Positions 46,826-55,693 of a stretch of DNA of 64,000 bases are shown in pieces. The stretch comes from a bacterium (lineage in GTDB: Bacteria > Patescibacteriota > Saccharimonadia > Saccharimonadales > UBA4665), in assembly GCA_021811625.1 (NCBI GenBank), contig JAJZNU010000003.1, forward strand, positions 32,461-96,460, given 5' to 3'. Position 1 is the stretch's first letter; each line of letters opens with the position of its first letter. Made by a program: the position numbers and the translations under genes. Under the pieces are notes generated by a model. The model was not told the DNA's origin, made no database searches, and saw only the letters and a list, made by a program, of their open reading frames with translations.

Positions 46826-47167
46826 CTACATCTTAATTTCGACGTCACAACCGGCCGGCAGGCTGAGGTTCATGAGACTATCGATAGTCTTAGGAGTCGG
46901 TTCGAAGACGTCGATCAGGCGCTTATGAACACGCATCTCGAATTGTTCACGGCCTTTCTTAAAGACATGAGGGCTTTTGATGACCGTATAGCTGCTTCTC
47001 TCGGTAGGTAAAGGTATAGGTCCGGCGAGTGAGGCACCGGTTCGAAGAGCGGTATCGATGATCTGCTTGGAAGCTTGATCTATGACTTTATGATCGTAGG
47101 CTTTCAGTCGGATGCGAATCCGTTGTTTGGTATCGGTGGAAGTTTTTTTAGGTGCTGCTACTGGCAT
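46826..47167 (-). CDS. rpsJ: Ribosomal protein uS10
   Basis: [71 protein letters not shown]. Confidence 0.97.
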   Translation of the reverse strand: MPVAAPKKTSTDTKQRIRIRLKAYDHKVIDQASKQIIDTALRTGASLAGPIPLPTERSSYTVIKSPHVFKKGREQFEMRVHKRLIDVFEPTPKTIDSLMNLSLPAGCDVEIKM

Positions 47168-47236
47168 AGTGTTTTTAAGGGTGTTAAAAGATATTTATCT
47201 ATTAATTTAAATATGTTAGTGCTTAATCTATCTGGG

Positions 47237-48421
47237 TTATTTATCTATCTTGGTTACGACACCGGCACCGACCGTGCGGCCGCCTTCACGAATAGCGAAG
47301 CGCAGTCCCTGTTCCATAGCGATAGGAGCAAGTAGTTTTACCTTGAAAGTGATAGTGTCACCGGGCATAACCATCTCTTTGTCAGCCGGTAATTCAACTT
47401 CACCGGTGACGTCGGTAGTTCGGAAGTAGAACTGAGGCTTGTATCCCTTGAAGAACGGAGTGTGACGTCCGCCCTCTTCTTTGGTCAGAATATATACTTC
47501 GGAGTCAAATTCGGTGTGAGGAGTAATAGTACCGGGCTTGGCCAGAACTTGGCCGCGCTCGATATCGTCGCGCTCAATTCCTCGTAGCAAAATCCCGACG
47601 TTGTCTCCGGCTTGTCCTTGGTCAAGATTCTTCTTAAACATCTCCACCCCGGTTACGACGCTCTTGGTGGTTGGGCGGATGCCAACAATTTCAACTTCCT
47701 CGTTGACCTTGATAACACCTTGCTCCACGCGACCGGTTGCGACCGTTCCACGACCCTTGATAGAGAAAACATCCTCAATTGGCATCAGGAATGGCTTGTC
47801 GAGTTCGCGCTTGGGCTCGGGGATAAAGTCGTCCATGGCCTTAACCAGTTCCATGACGGCATCTTCGTTAGCGGCATCGCCTTCGAGAGCCTTGGTTGCC
47901 GAGCCGCGAATGATCGGGCAGTTCTTGTCAAAGCCGTTCTTCTCAAGAAGTTCTCGGATTTCCTCTTCGACGAGGTCGACCAATTCGGGATCGGCCAGGT
48001 CCATCTTGTTCAGGAAAACTAGAATGGAAGGTACGCCCACCTGTCGAGCCAAAAGAACATGCTCGCGGGTTTGTGGCATAGGACCGTCAGCGGCAGAAAC
48101 CACCAATATGGCACCGTCAACCTGAGCGGCTCCGGTGATCATATTCTTGACATAGTCGGCGTGACCGGGCATGTCAACGTGAGCATAGTGTCTTTTCTCG
48201 CTCTCGTACTCCTGGTGAGAAGTCGCGATAGTGATACCGCGGGCTTTTTCCTCGGGGGCGTTGTCGATCTGGTCATAGGCCACCGGTTTATTGATAGTAC
48301 TTGGTAATTTTTTAGCCAGAACAGACGTTATAGCGGCTGTTAAGGTCGTTTTACCATGGTCAACGTGTCCCATTGTTCCAACATTAATATGCGGTTTGCT
48401 GCGATCAAAATTTTCTGCCAT
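47237..48421 (-). CDS. tuf: Elongation factor Tu
   Basis: [59 protein letters not shown]. Confidence 0.98.
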   Translation of the reverse strand: MAENFDRSKPHINVGTMGHVDHGKTTLTAAITSVLAKKLPSTINKPVAYDQIDNAPEEKARGITIATSHQEYESEKRHYAHVDMPGHADYVKNMITGAAQVDGAILVVSAADGPMPQTREHVLLARQVGVPSILVFLNKMDLADPELVDLVEEEIRELLEKNGFDKNCPIIRGSATKALEGDAANEDAVMELVKAMDDFIPEPKRELDKPFLMPIEDVFSIKGRGTVATGRVEQGVIKVNEEVEIVGIRPTTKSVVTGVEMFKKNLDQGQAGDNVGILLRGIERDDIERGQVLAKPGTITPHTEFDSEVYILTKEEGGRHTPFFKGYKPQFYFRTTDVTGEVELPADKEMVMPGDTITFKVKLLAPIAMEQGLRFAIREGGRTVGAGVVTKIDK

Positions 48422-48496
48422 TTTAAGTTTATGCTCCTATAAGTTAAAAGTTATTTTAGCGCAAGCCGGCACGGCTCGCTTAAAAAGTACCGTTGA

Positions 48497-48525
48497 AGTA
48501 TATAAAACTCTAAGATGTTTGTAAA
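48497..48525 (-). promoter_or_regulatory. Putative tuf promoter TTTACA-17-TATACT
   Basis: -35 at 48525-48520, -10 at 48502-48497 in the fusA-tuf intergenic gap. Confidence 0.6.
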
Positions 48526-48535
48526 GTGTTTCCTT

Positions 48536-50623
48536 CTATTTCCCGTTCTTGGCGATGATAGCTTCGGCCACATTGTTGGGGACATCGGCGTAATGATCAA
48601 GCTCCATCGAGCTGCTGGCTCGACCTTGAGTCATCGAACGGAGATTAGTGGTGTAGCCGAACATCTCCCCGAGTGGGACGAAGGCGGTAATCTCTTTAAT
48701 CGACAAGGATAGATCTTCCATCGATTCGATTCGTCCGCGCTTAGAGTTAAGATCGCCGATGACGTCTCCCATGAAGTTCTCGGGAGTAACAACAACGACT
48801 TTCATTATGGGCTCCAGAAGGACCGGTGAAGCCTTTTTGACACCCGATTGCAAAGCCATGGAGCCGGCGATAGTGAAGGCTAGTTCGGAAGAGTCAACTT
48901 CATGGTAGCTGCCGTCGTAGAGTTCAACCTTAAGATCAACAACCGGGTAGCCGGCGATGACCCCGTTGCTCATGGCCTCTTCAACTCCTTTTTTGACAGC
49001 CGGGATGTACTCACCTGGTATAACGCCGCCTTTAATAGAGTTAATAAACTCAAAACCTTTGCCGGCTTCATTCTGTGACAAACGGAGCCAAACGTCACCA
49101 TATTGGCCTCGCCCACCGGATTGGCGAATAAATTTGCCCTGAGCTTCGGCATTATCCTTTCGAATGGTCTCTCGGTAAGCTACTTGCGGTTGACCAACGT
49201 TAGCTTCGACACTGAATTCCCGCTTCATCCGATCGACAATAATTTCAAGGTGAAGCTCACCCATACCGCGGATGATGGTTTGACCGGTTTCATCATCGAC
49301 ATGAATTCTAAAGGTTGGATCTTCTTCGGAAAGACGCTGCAAGGCGATGCCCATCTTTTCCTGATCGGCTTTGGTTTTTGGCTCTATAGCGATCGATACC
49401 GGCGGCTCCGGGAAGGTGATATTCTCCAGGACGATCGGGTTATTCGGATCACAGAGCGTGTGTCCGGTAGTGGTGCCCTTGAGTCCGACGATCGCGGCGA
49501 TATCGCCGGCATCGACTTCACTAACATCTTCTCGCTTGTCAGCTTGCATTCTAACAATTCTCCCGACTCGCTCCTTTTCGCCGGTCGAGCTGTTTAGAAT
49601 GTAAGATCCGGCCTGGATTTTACCCGAATAAACGCGGAAATACGCCAGTTTTCCAACGAACGGGTCGGTAGTGATCTTGAATGCCAAAGCCGCAAACGGT
49701 TCGGACGCCGACGGAGTTCGTTCGATCTTATCGCCGGATTTGGGGTGCGTCCCCCAAGTGTTACCGCGATCTTCCGGGCTGGGGAGCAAATCTGTAACCA
49801 TGTCTAAGACTTTTTCAACAATGACGCCTCGTCCATCACCACCGGTAACCGGGAAGAATTTACCGGTTAGAGTGGCGAGACGAATGGCAGTGCGGATTTC
49901 CTCTTCGCTAAGTCCTTCCTCACCGACTTCCAAATATTTCTCGAGTAGAGTTTCGTCTTCGGCTACGGCATTTTCGATCAGTAGCGAACGGTATCTCTTG
50001 GCCTCATCAAGCATCGACTCCGGAATTTCGCCGACTGTTAATTCGTGATCGGCAAAATCCTTATAGGTATAAGCTTTCATGCTCACCAGGTCGACAACGC
50101 CCGAGACGCTTTGTTCAAAGCCGATGGGTAGATGTACCGGGAAAGCGCGCTTGGTCAGTCGACCATGAATGCTCTCCAGAGACTTGTAAAAATCTCCTCC
50201 GGTTTGGTTGATCTTATTAATAAAGCAGATGCGAGGGACGCCGTATTTGTCTGCCTGTCGCCAGACCGTTTCAGACTGACTCTCGACTCCCATCTTACCG
50301 TCAAATACAACACAGGCTCCGTCCAGAACTCTTAGGGACCGCTCGACCTCGGCAGTAAAATCGATGTGCCCCGGAGTATCGATAATATTTATCTGATGGC
50401 CCTTCCAGAAACAGGTTACAGCGGCAGAAACGATGGTTATCCCCCGTTCGCGTTCCTGGGCCATCCAGTCAGTGGTGGTTTCTCCTTCGTGTACAGCGCC
50501 AATCTTGTGCTTTAACCCGGTTCGGTAGAGAATTCCCTCGGTAGTGGTAGTTTTACCGGCATCAATATGAGCAATGATACCAATATTCCTGATCTTCCCA
50601 ATTGCGTATTTTGTTTCCGCCAT
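48536..50623 (-). CDS. fusA: Elongation factor G
   Basis: [65 protein letters not shown]. Confidence 0.98.
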   Translation of the reverse strand: MAETKYAIGKIRNIGIIAHIDAGKTTTTEGILYRTGLKHKIGAVHEGETTTDWMAQERERGITIVSAAVTCFWKGHQINIIDTPGHIDFTAEVERSLRVLDGACVVFDGKMGVESQSETVWRQADKYGVPRICFINKINQTGGDFYKSLESIHGRLTKRAFPVHLPIGFEQSVSGVVDLVSMKAYTYKDFADHELTVGEIPESMLDEAKRYRSLLIENAVAEDETLLEKYLEVGEEGLSEEEIRTAIRLATLTGKFFPVTGGDGRGVIVEKVLDMVTDLLPSPEDRGNTWGTHPKSGDKIERTPSASEPFAALAFKITTDPFVGKLAYFRVYSGKIQAGSYILNSSTGEKERVGRIVRMQADKREDVSEVDAGDIAAIVGLKGTTTGHTLCDPNNPIVLENITFPEPPVSIAIEPKTKADQEKMGIALQRLSEEDPTFRIHVDDETGQTIIRGMGELHLEIIVDRMKREFSVEANVGQPQVAYRETIRKDNAEAQGKFIRQSGGRGQYGDVWLRLSQNEAGKGFEFINSIKGGVIPGEYIPAVKKGVEEAMSNGVIAGYPVVDLKVELYDGSYHEVDSSELAFTIAGSMALQSGVKKASPVLLEPIMKVVVVTPENFMGDVIGDLNSKRGRIESMEDLSLSIKEITAFVPLGEMFGYTTNLRSMTQGRASSSMELDHYADVPNNVAEAIIAKNGK

Positions 50624-50626
50624 GTT

Positions 50627-51106
50627 CTAGCCCCTGGCAAAATGGGCAAAGGCCCGGTTGGCTTCAGCCATCTTATGGACATCTTCTCTTTTTTTGACGG
50701 CAGCACCCTGTCCGTTGTAAGCATCGACGAGTTCTTGGGCTATCCGGTCTTCCATACTCATACCGCGCCTAGCTCTAGCGGCTTGAACGAACCACATAGT
50801 CGTTAGGTGTGTTTGCCTTTGTCCTTTGACTTCAAACGGTATCTGATAATTGGCTCCGCCAACTCTTCTAGACCTGGTTTCCATATGCGGCTGAATGTTA
50901 CTAAGGGCTTTGTCTAGAACTTCTAGCGGATTCTGAACTTTGAGTTTTTCGGCAGCTTTTTGCATTCCGGTGTAGACCAGTCTTTCAGCCAGTTGTTTTT
51001 TGCCATTCAACATCACCCGGTTGATAATGCGCTGCACCGGTACCGAGTTATATAGTCGATCCGGGGAAATATTTCTAACTAGTGATTTGGTAACTTTTCT
51101 AGGCAT
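50627..51106 (-). CDS. rpsG: Ribosomal protein uS7
   Basis: INRVMLNGKKQLAERLVYTGMQ; VGGANYQIPFEVKGQRQTHLTTMWFVQAAR. Confidence 0.97.
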   Translation of the reverse strand: MPRKVTKSLVRNISPDRLYNSVPVQRIINRVMLNGKKQLAERLVYTGMQKAAEKLKVQNPLEVLDKALSNIQPHMETRSRRVGGANYQIPFEVKGQRQTHLTTMWFVQAARARRGMSMEDRIAQELVDAYNGQGAAVKKREDVHKMAEANRAFAHFARG

Positions 51107-51332
51107 TGCTTCCTAACCCTTTCTCTGTAACCCCGTAGCTATCGTCGGATTCAAAAACGACCATCGGACATCCTACTATCCCTAAACTTCGCTTATCTTC
51201 ATCTACACCAGACAGCTCTATGGCGACCCTATAATCTCCGCATATCACTCTATCGGGTAGATCATAGTAGGGACATTGCACGCCTTGCTCGCAATAGGAC
51301 TTAATGGTCTCCGGACGCTTTTGGACTGGCAT
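51099..51332 (-). CDS. Uncharacterised 77-aa cysteine-containing ORF between rpsL and rpsG
   Basis: MPVQKRPETIKSYCEQGVQCPYYDLPDRVICGDYRVAIELSGVDEDKRSLGIVGCPMVVFESDDSYGVTEKGLGSNA; 3-nt gap from rpsL stop, 8-nt overlap with rpsG start. Confidence 0.75.
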   Translation of the reverse strand: MPVQKRPETIKSYCEQGVQCPYYDLPDRVICGDYRVAIELSGVDEDKRSLGIVGCPMVVFESDDSYGVTEKGLGSNA

Positions 51333-51335
51333 GGA

Positions 51336-51749
51336 TTATTTTCCACCCTTCTTGGCGCCGTACTTACTTCGACCCTGTTTACGGTCAGCCACGCCCTGAA
51401 GATCTAACGATCCGCGGACAATATGGTAGCGCACACCTGGTAGGTCCTTAACCCGTCCGCCACGAATCAGAACAACCGCATGTTCCTGTAGATTGTGTCC
51501 TTCGCCGCCGATGTAGGCCCACACTTCATGACCGTTAGTCAATCGAACACGAGCCACTTTTCGAAGGGCCGAGTTAGGTTTCTTGGGGGTTTTGGTAGTA
51601 ACTTTGACACAAACACCACGCTTAAATGGCGAGGGTTTTTCGTAGTTAACGGTTTTTAGGTTATTGGCAATACGCTGCAAAGCCGGTGACTTTGACTTTA
51701 CGTTCACCTTAGCTCGAGGTTTTCTAATCAATTGGTTGATTGTCGGCAC
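51336..51749 (-). CDS. rpsL: Ribosomal protein uS12
   Basis: [61 protein letters not shown]. Confidence 0.98.
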   Translation of the reverse strand: MPTINQLIRKPRAKVNVKSKSPALQRIANNLKTVNYEKPSPFKRGVCVKVTTKTPKKPNSALRKVARVRLTNGHEVWAYIGGEGHNLQEHAVVLIRGGRVKDLPGVRYHIVRGSLDLQGVADRKQGRSKYGAKKGGK

Positions 51750-51856
51750 GGTATTAATTTAACTCCTTATTTAGCCTGCAAGGTAGCCTGCCGGCTGTTT
51801 TAAAAAGCCGGCGGCCCTACTTATTATCTGTAAATCAGATGACATTTTACTACGAA

Positions 51857-54800
51857 TTACCCTTCTTGTCCAACACTCTGTAACGCTTCGGCCAGTTCCG
51901 GTTCGACATCGTCAGTATCATCCGGTGAAACGTACCCGGTACCGACTGGAATTTTGCGGCCCAAGATGACGTTTTCCTTAAGTCCGAACAATTTGTCAAC
52001 TTTTCCGCTGGTAGCCGCGGCGATCAGGACTCTGGTGGTGTCCTGGAACGATGCCGCGCTTAAGAATGAATCGGTTGACAAGCTTGCCTTGGTGATACCA
52101 AGTAGCAATTGATTAAACTCCGCCGGTTTTTTACCCTTAGCGATCAGGGCTTCATTCGCCTCAACCGTGGCTAATTTGCTGACAATATCTCCGGTTACGA
52201 AGTCGCTATCACCGGGGTCCTCGATCTGGACGCGACTGAACATCTGTCTGACAATTATTTCCAAATGCTTGTCAGCAATGTTCTGCCCCTGGCCGGTAAA
52301 CATTTTGAGGATCTCAATCATTATGTAGCGCTGGGTAGCCTCAACGTCTTTGAGCCTTGTCAGATCGTGCAGATTAATTGAACCATTGGTTAGACGATCT
52401 CCGGCTTTAACTTTTTGACCATCGACTACGCTCAAGTGCTTGAAGCCCGGTATTTCGTATCTTACGATGCCGCCAACCTCTGGAGTGATGACCGCTTCGT
52501 CTTTGGTAAATTCGATCATTCCGACAGCCGGGGATACTAAGGGGCTTGATCCTTTATCCTTGGCGGCAATCACATCGCCTATATTTACTGTTACGTCGGA
52601 TTCTACTTTAGGCGTTCGTCCATCCAGCGCCAGTCTAATTTTCTTCTGCTTGTCAGGCGCGATTTGGACGACGTAATGATCGCCTTCTTCCCAGGCGCTG
52701 ACGGTTCCGTCGACATCGGCAAGATAGGCTTGGCCCTTAGGTGTTCGGACTTCAAAAAGCTCTTCGACACGGCTTAATCCCTCGGCGGTATCGTCGGCAA
52801 CTACGGCACCGGAACGGTGCTTGGAGTCTAGGGACAGCTGCGTGCCCGGTTCGCCGATACTCTGAGCGGCAATGACTCCTACGGGATGATGCGCAGCAAC
52901 CAGTTCGCCGGTGGCCGGATCTAGACCGTAAGCTTTCCTGGGCACGCCCTTAACGGAATTGACACTCAGAACACTCATGATACGGACGCCGTCAAGTTTT
53001 GGATTATCCTCAATTTTCTTAGCTATCTCAGCGGTGATTAACTCTCCAGCCGATAAGTAGGGTTTGATATCGGTAGCTGCAAAACGTCCTACCAACCTTG
53101 ACCCATAACTGACGCCGATTTCCTCGGCATCGGCACGATACATCGCAAAACCTTCATCGGGAGCCTCGTCATCGATAGTGAAGACGTCTTGAGCGACATC
53201 CACCAAGCGGCGGGTCAGATACCCGGCATCGGCGGTTTTAAGTGCAATGTCGATGACGGCTTTTCGGGCTCCGCGGGTAGCCGTGAAGTATTCCAACTGC
53301 GTTAGACCGGCGGTATAGCTGGACTTGACCGGTAACTCGATCGGCTGACCGGAAGTATCGGAGAAGACACCAAGCATACCGACACACATTTTCATTTGCG
53401 AGATATTGCCTCGGGCGCCGGAGGTCATGGCAATAGCCGTCGATGAGTTCTGACCGGCCATCTGAGTCTTCAGAAGTTCCTGAACCTGGTTTTCAACCTT
53501 TGTCCAGTTGTCGACGGTTAAGCGGTAGCGCTCCTCTTCGGTAATGAAGCCTTGTTCGAATTGTTCGCTGATAGCGTCCGTCTTAGTCTCGCCTTCGCTG
53601 ATCGCTTTATCCGCACCGACCACTACGCCGAAGTCGCCCATACCCATGGATAAACCGGAGATGGTGGCATAGGCAAACCCTAGATCTTTGAGTTCGTCAG
53701 CGATTCTAGCGGTCTCGAGCTGTCCATATTTGTTGTATACCAGCGTCATGACTTCTTGTAGACGCTTCTTGGTCATCGTCTCGTCCTGGTAAGGAAAATC
53801 TTCCGGAAATATTTCGTTGAAAAGGATGCGTCCCAAAGTAGTGGTAATGGCCTTGCCACGGAATGTCAGTGTGACGTAATTCTGCAAGGTCAACACTCCC
53901 TCGTCACGGGCCATTAAAGCCTCGTTTATGTCGGTAAAGACCATCGGGGTAGTGTCTTGGTTCGGCGGTATGTAGGTCAGATAGTAGCAGCCAAGTACGA
54001 TGTCTTGCTCGATATGGAGAATCGGCGAACCGTCGGCTGGCTTCAATAGGTTGCGGTTGGCCGCCATAATGTCTCTGGCTTCGTTCTGAGCGTCATCAGA
54101 CAACGGGAGATGAACCGCCATTTGGTCACCGTCAAAGTCGGCATTAAACCCTTTACAGACCAGAGGGTGGAGCTGGATAGCCCGTCCTTCTATCAATACC
54201 GGCTGGAAGGCCTGGATACTGAGACGATGGAGACTCGGGGCCCGGTTCAAAAGAACGTACTTCCCGCGGATTACCTCGTCAAGGGCGTCCCAAACTTCGG
54301 TTTCGCCGGTTTCGATCATACGGGTAGCGCTCCGAATGTTATGAGCTTGCTCGCGGGCGATTAGCTCACCGATTACAAACGGTTTAAACAACTCCAAGGC
54401 CATCATCTTAGGCAGACCGCACTGATTGATCTTAAGTTCCGGTCCGGCAACAATTACCGAGCGGCCGGAATAATCTACCCGTTTACCGAGCAGGTTCTGG
54501 CGGAATCGTCCTTGTTTGCCCTTAAGCATGTCGCTCAAAGACTTTAGCTTTCGTCTTTGGCCGGTAGCGGCGACGGCTCTTCCGCCGCGGGCATTATTGT
54601 TGTCGATCAAGGCATCAACTGCTTCCTGTAGCATACGCTGCTCGTTGCGACGAATGACTTCCGGAGCGTTAAGGTCGATAAGTTTCTTGAGTCGATTATT
54701 GCGGTTGATCACTCGACGGTATAGATCATTTAAGTCAGAGGTAGCAAAGCGGCCACCGGTTAGTTGGACCATCGGTCGCAGATCCGGAGGAATTACCGGC

Positions 54801-55693
54801 AAGACGCTCAAGCACATCGAAGTGGGCTTGATGTTGGCTCGATCGATCCCTTCAAGCAGTCGCAGCCGCTTCATGATCTTCTTGCGGCGCTGGCCTTTAG
54901 TTTCCTCAGCCTCTTTGGTAAGTTCGGCAATGAGATCAGAGAGGTTGATGTCTTCCAGTAACTCTTTGATAGCTGCACCGCCCATACCGACGCTGATGAG
55001 GGCTTTGAACTCATCGGGGAGCGCCCGGTAATCGTTTTCGCTGATGAGGTGGTACTTTTCGAGACCGATCAATTGTTCACGAACAGTCTCGTGGGCCGCC
55101 CCGAGTTCCTCGAGTTCTTTGGTTTGGGCTTCGGCCAGGGCTCTGACATTAGCTCCCTCGGCTTTGGCCTCTTCTTCATAGCGAGACTTGATAGCGGCTT
55201 CAGCAGCTGAAAATTCGGCGTCTTTATCTGCCAGTATCTCGTCGCGTCGGACAGTATCAGCTCGCTTGATAATATAGCTGGCAAAGTAGACCACCCGTTC
55301 TAAGTTCTTGACGGTCATGCCTAGAATCAGACCAACGGCCGATGGAGTGCCGCGAAGGAACCAGATGTGGGCTACCGGTACGGCCAAGTTGATATGGCCC
55401 ATTCGTTCGCGGCGCACAATGCTCCTGGTCACTACTTCGCCCTTTTTATCGACGGCGGCTTCCCGGCTGCGAACACCCTTGTACTTAGTGTCATGCGGGT
55501 TGATGTCTTTCACCGGTCCAAAGATCCGCTCACAGAACAAGCCGTCGCGCTCGGGTTTCTGTGTCCGGTAGTTAATAGTCTCCGGCTTTAGAACCTCACC
55601 GTAACTCCATTCCATGATGTCTTCAGGGCTGGCGATGGCAAGCCTGACCGCGTCAAAGACCGCAATATCTGTTTGGTATGAATAGTTGCGCAT
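51857..55693 (-). CDS. rpoC: RNA polymerase beta' subunit, lacking canonical zinc-site cysteines
   Basis: WSYGEVLKPETINYRTQKPERDGLFCERIFGP; NADFDGDQMAVHLPLS; VGVIAAQSIGEPGTQLS. Confidence 0.98.
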   Translation of the reverse strand: MRNYSYQTDIAVFDAVRLAIASPEDIMEWSYGEVLKPETINYRTQKPERDGLFCERIFGPVKDINPHDTKYKGVRSREAAVDKKGEVVTRSIVRRERMGHINLAVPVAHIWFLRGTPSAVGLILGMTVKNLERVVYFASYIIKRADTVRRDEILADKDAEFSAAEAAIKSRYEEEAKAEGANVRALAEAQTKELEELGAAHETVREQLIGLEKYHLISENDYRALPDEFKALISVGMGGAAIKELLEDINLSDLIAELTKEAEETKGQRRKKIMKRLRLLEGIDRANIKPTSMCLSVLPVIPPDLRPMVQLTGGRFATSDLNDLYRRVINRNNRLKKLIDLNAPEVIRRNEQRMLQEAVDALIDNNNARGGRAVAATGQRRKLKSLSDMLKGKQGRFRQNLLGKRVDYSGRSVIVAGPELKINQCGLPKMMALELFKPFVIGELIAREQAHNIRSATRMIETGETEVWDALDEVIRGKYVLLNRAPSLHRLSIQAFQPVLIEGRAIQLHPLVCKGFNADFDGDQMAVHLPLSDDAQNEARDIMAANRNLLKPADGSPILHIEQDIVLGCYYLTYIPPNQDTTPMVFTDINEALMARDEGVLTLQNYVTLTFRGKAITTTLGRILFNEIFPEDFPYQDETMTKKRLQEVMTLVYNKYGQLETARIADELKDLGFAYATISGLSMGMGDFGVVVGADKAISEGETKTDAISEQFEQGFITEEERYRLTVDNWTKVENQVQELLKTQMAGQNSSTAIAMTSGARGNISQMKMCVGMLGVFSDTSGQPIELPVKSSYTAGLTQLEYFTATRGARKAVIDIALKTADAGYLTRRLVDVAQDVFTIDDEAPDEGFAMYRADAEEIGVSYGSRLVGRFAATDIKPYLSAGELITAEIAKKIEDNPKLDGVRIMSVLSVNSVKGVPRKAYGLDPATGELVAAHHPVGVIAAQSIGEPGTQLSLDSKHRSGAVVADDTAEGLSRVEELFEVRTPKGQAYLADVDGTVSAWEEGDHYVVQIAPDKQKKIRLALDGRTPKVESDVTVNIGDVIAAKDKGSSPLVSPAVGMIEFTKDEAVITPEVGGIVRYEIPGFKHLSVVDGQKVKAGDRLTNGSINLHDLTRLKDVEATQRYIMIEILKMFTGQGQNIADKHLEIIVRQMFSRVQIEDPGDSDFVTGDIVSKLATVEANEALIAKGKKPAEFNQLLLGITKASLSTDSFLSAASFQDTTRVLIAAATSGKVDKLFGLKENVILGRKIPVGTGYVSPDDTDDVEPELAEALQSVGQEG

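Noticed and set aside
46742-47011. 89-aa plus-strand ORF antisense to rpsJ
   Set aside because: Overlaps the conserved rpsJ gene on the other strand and has no protein features; shadow ORF.
49103-49597. 164-aa plus-strand ORF inside fusA (also 47538-48125 in tuf and 54516-55031 in rpoC)
   Set aside because: Long antisense shadows of highly conserved genes caused by codon bias; no independent coding evidence.
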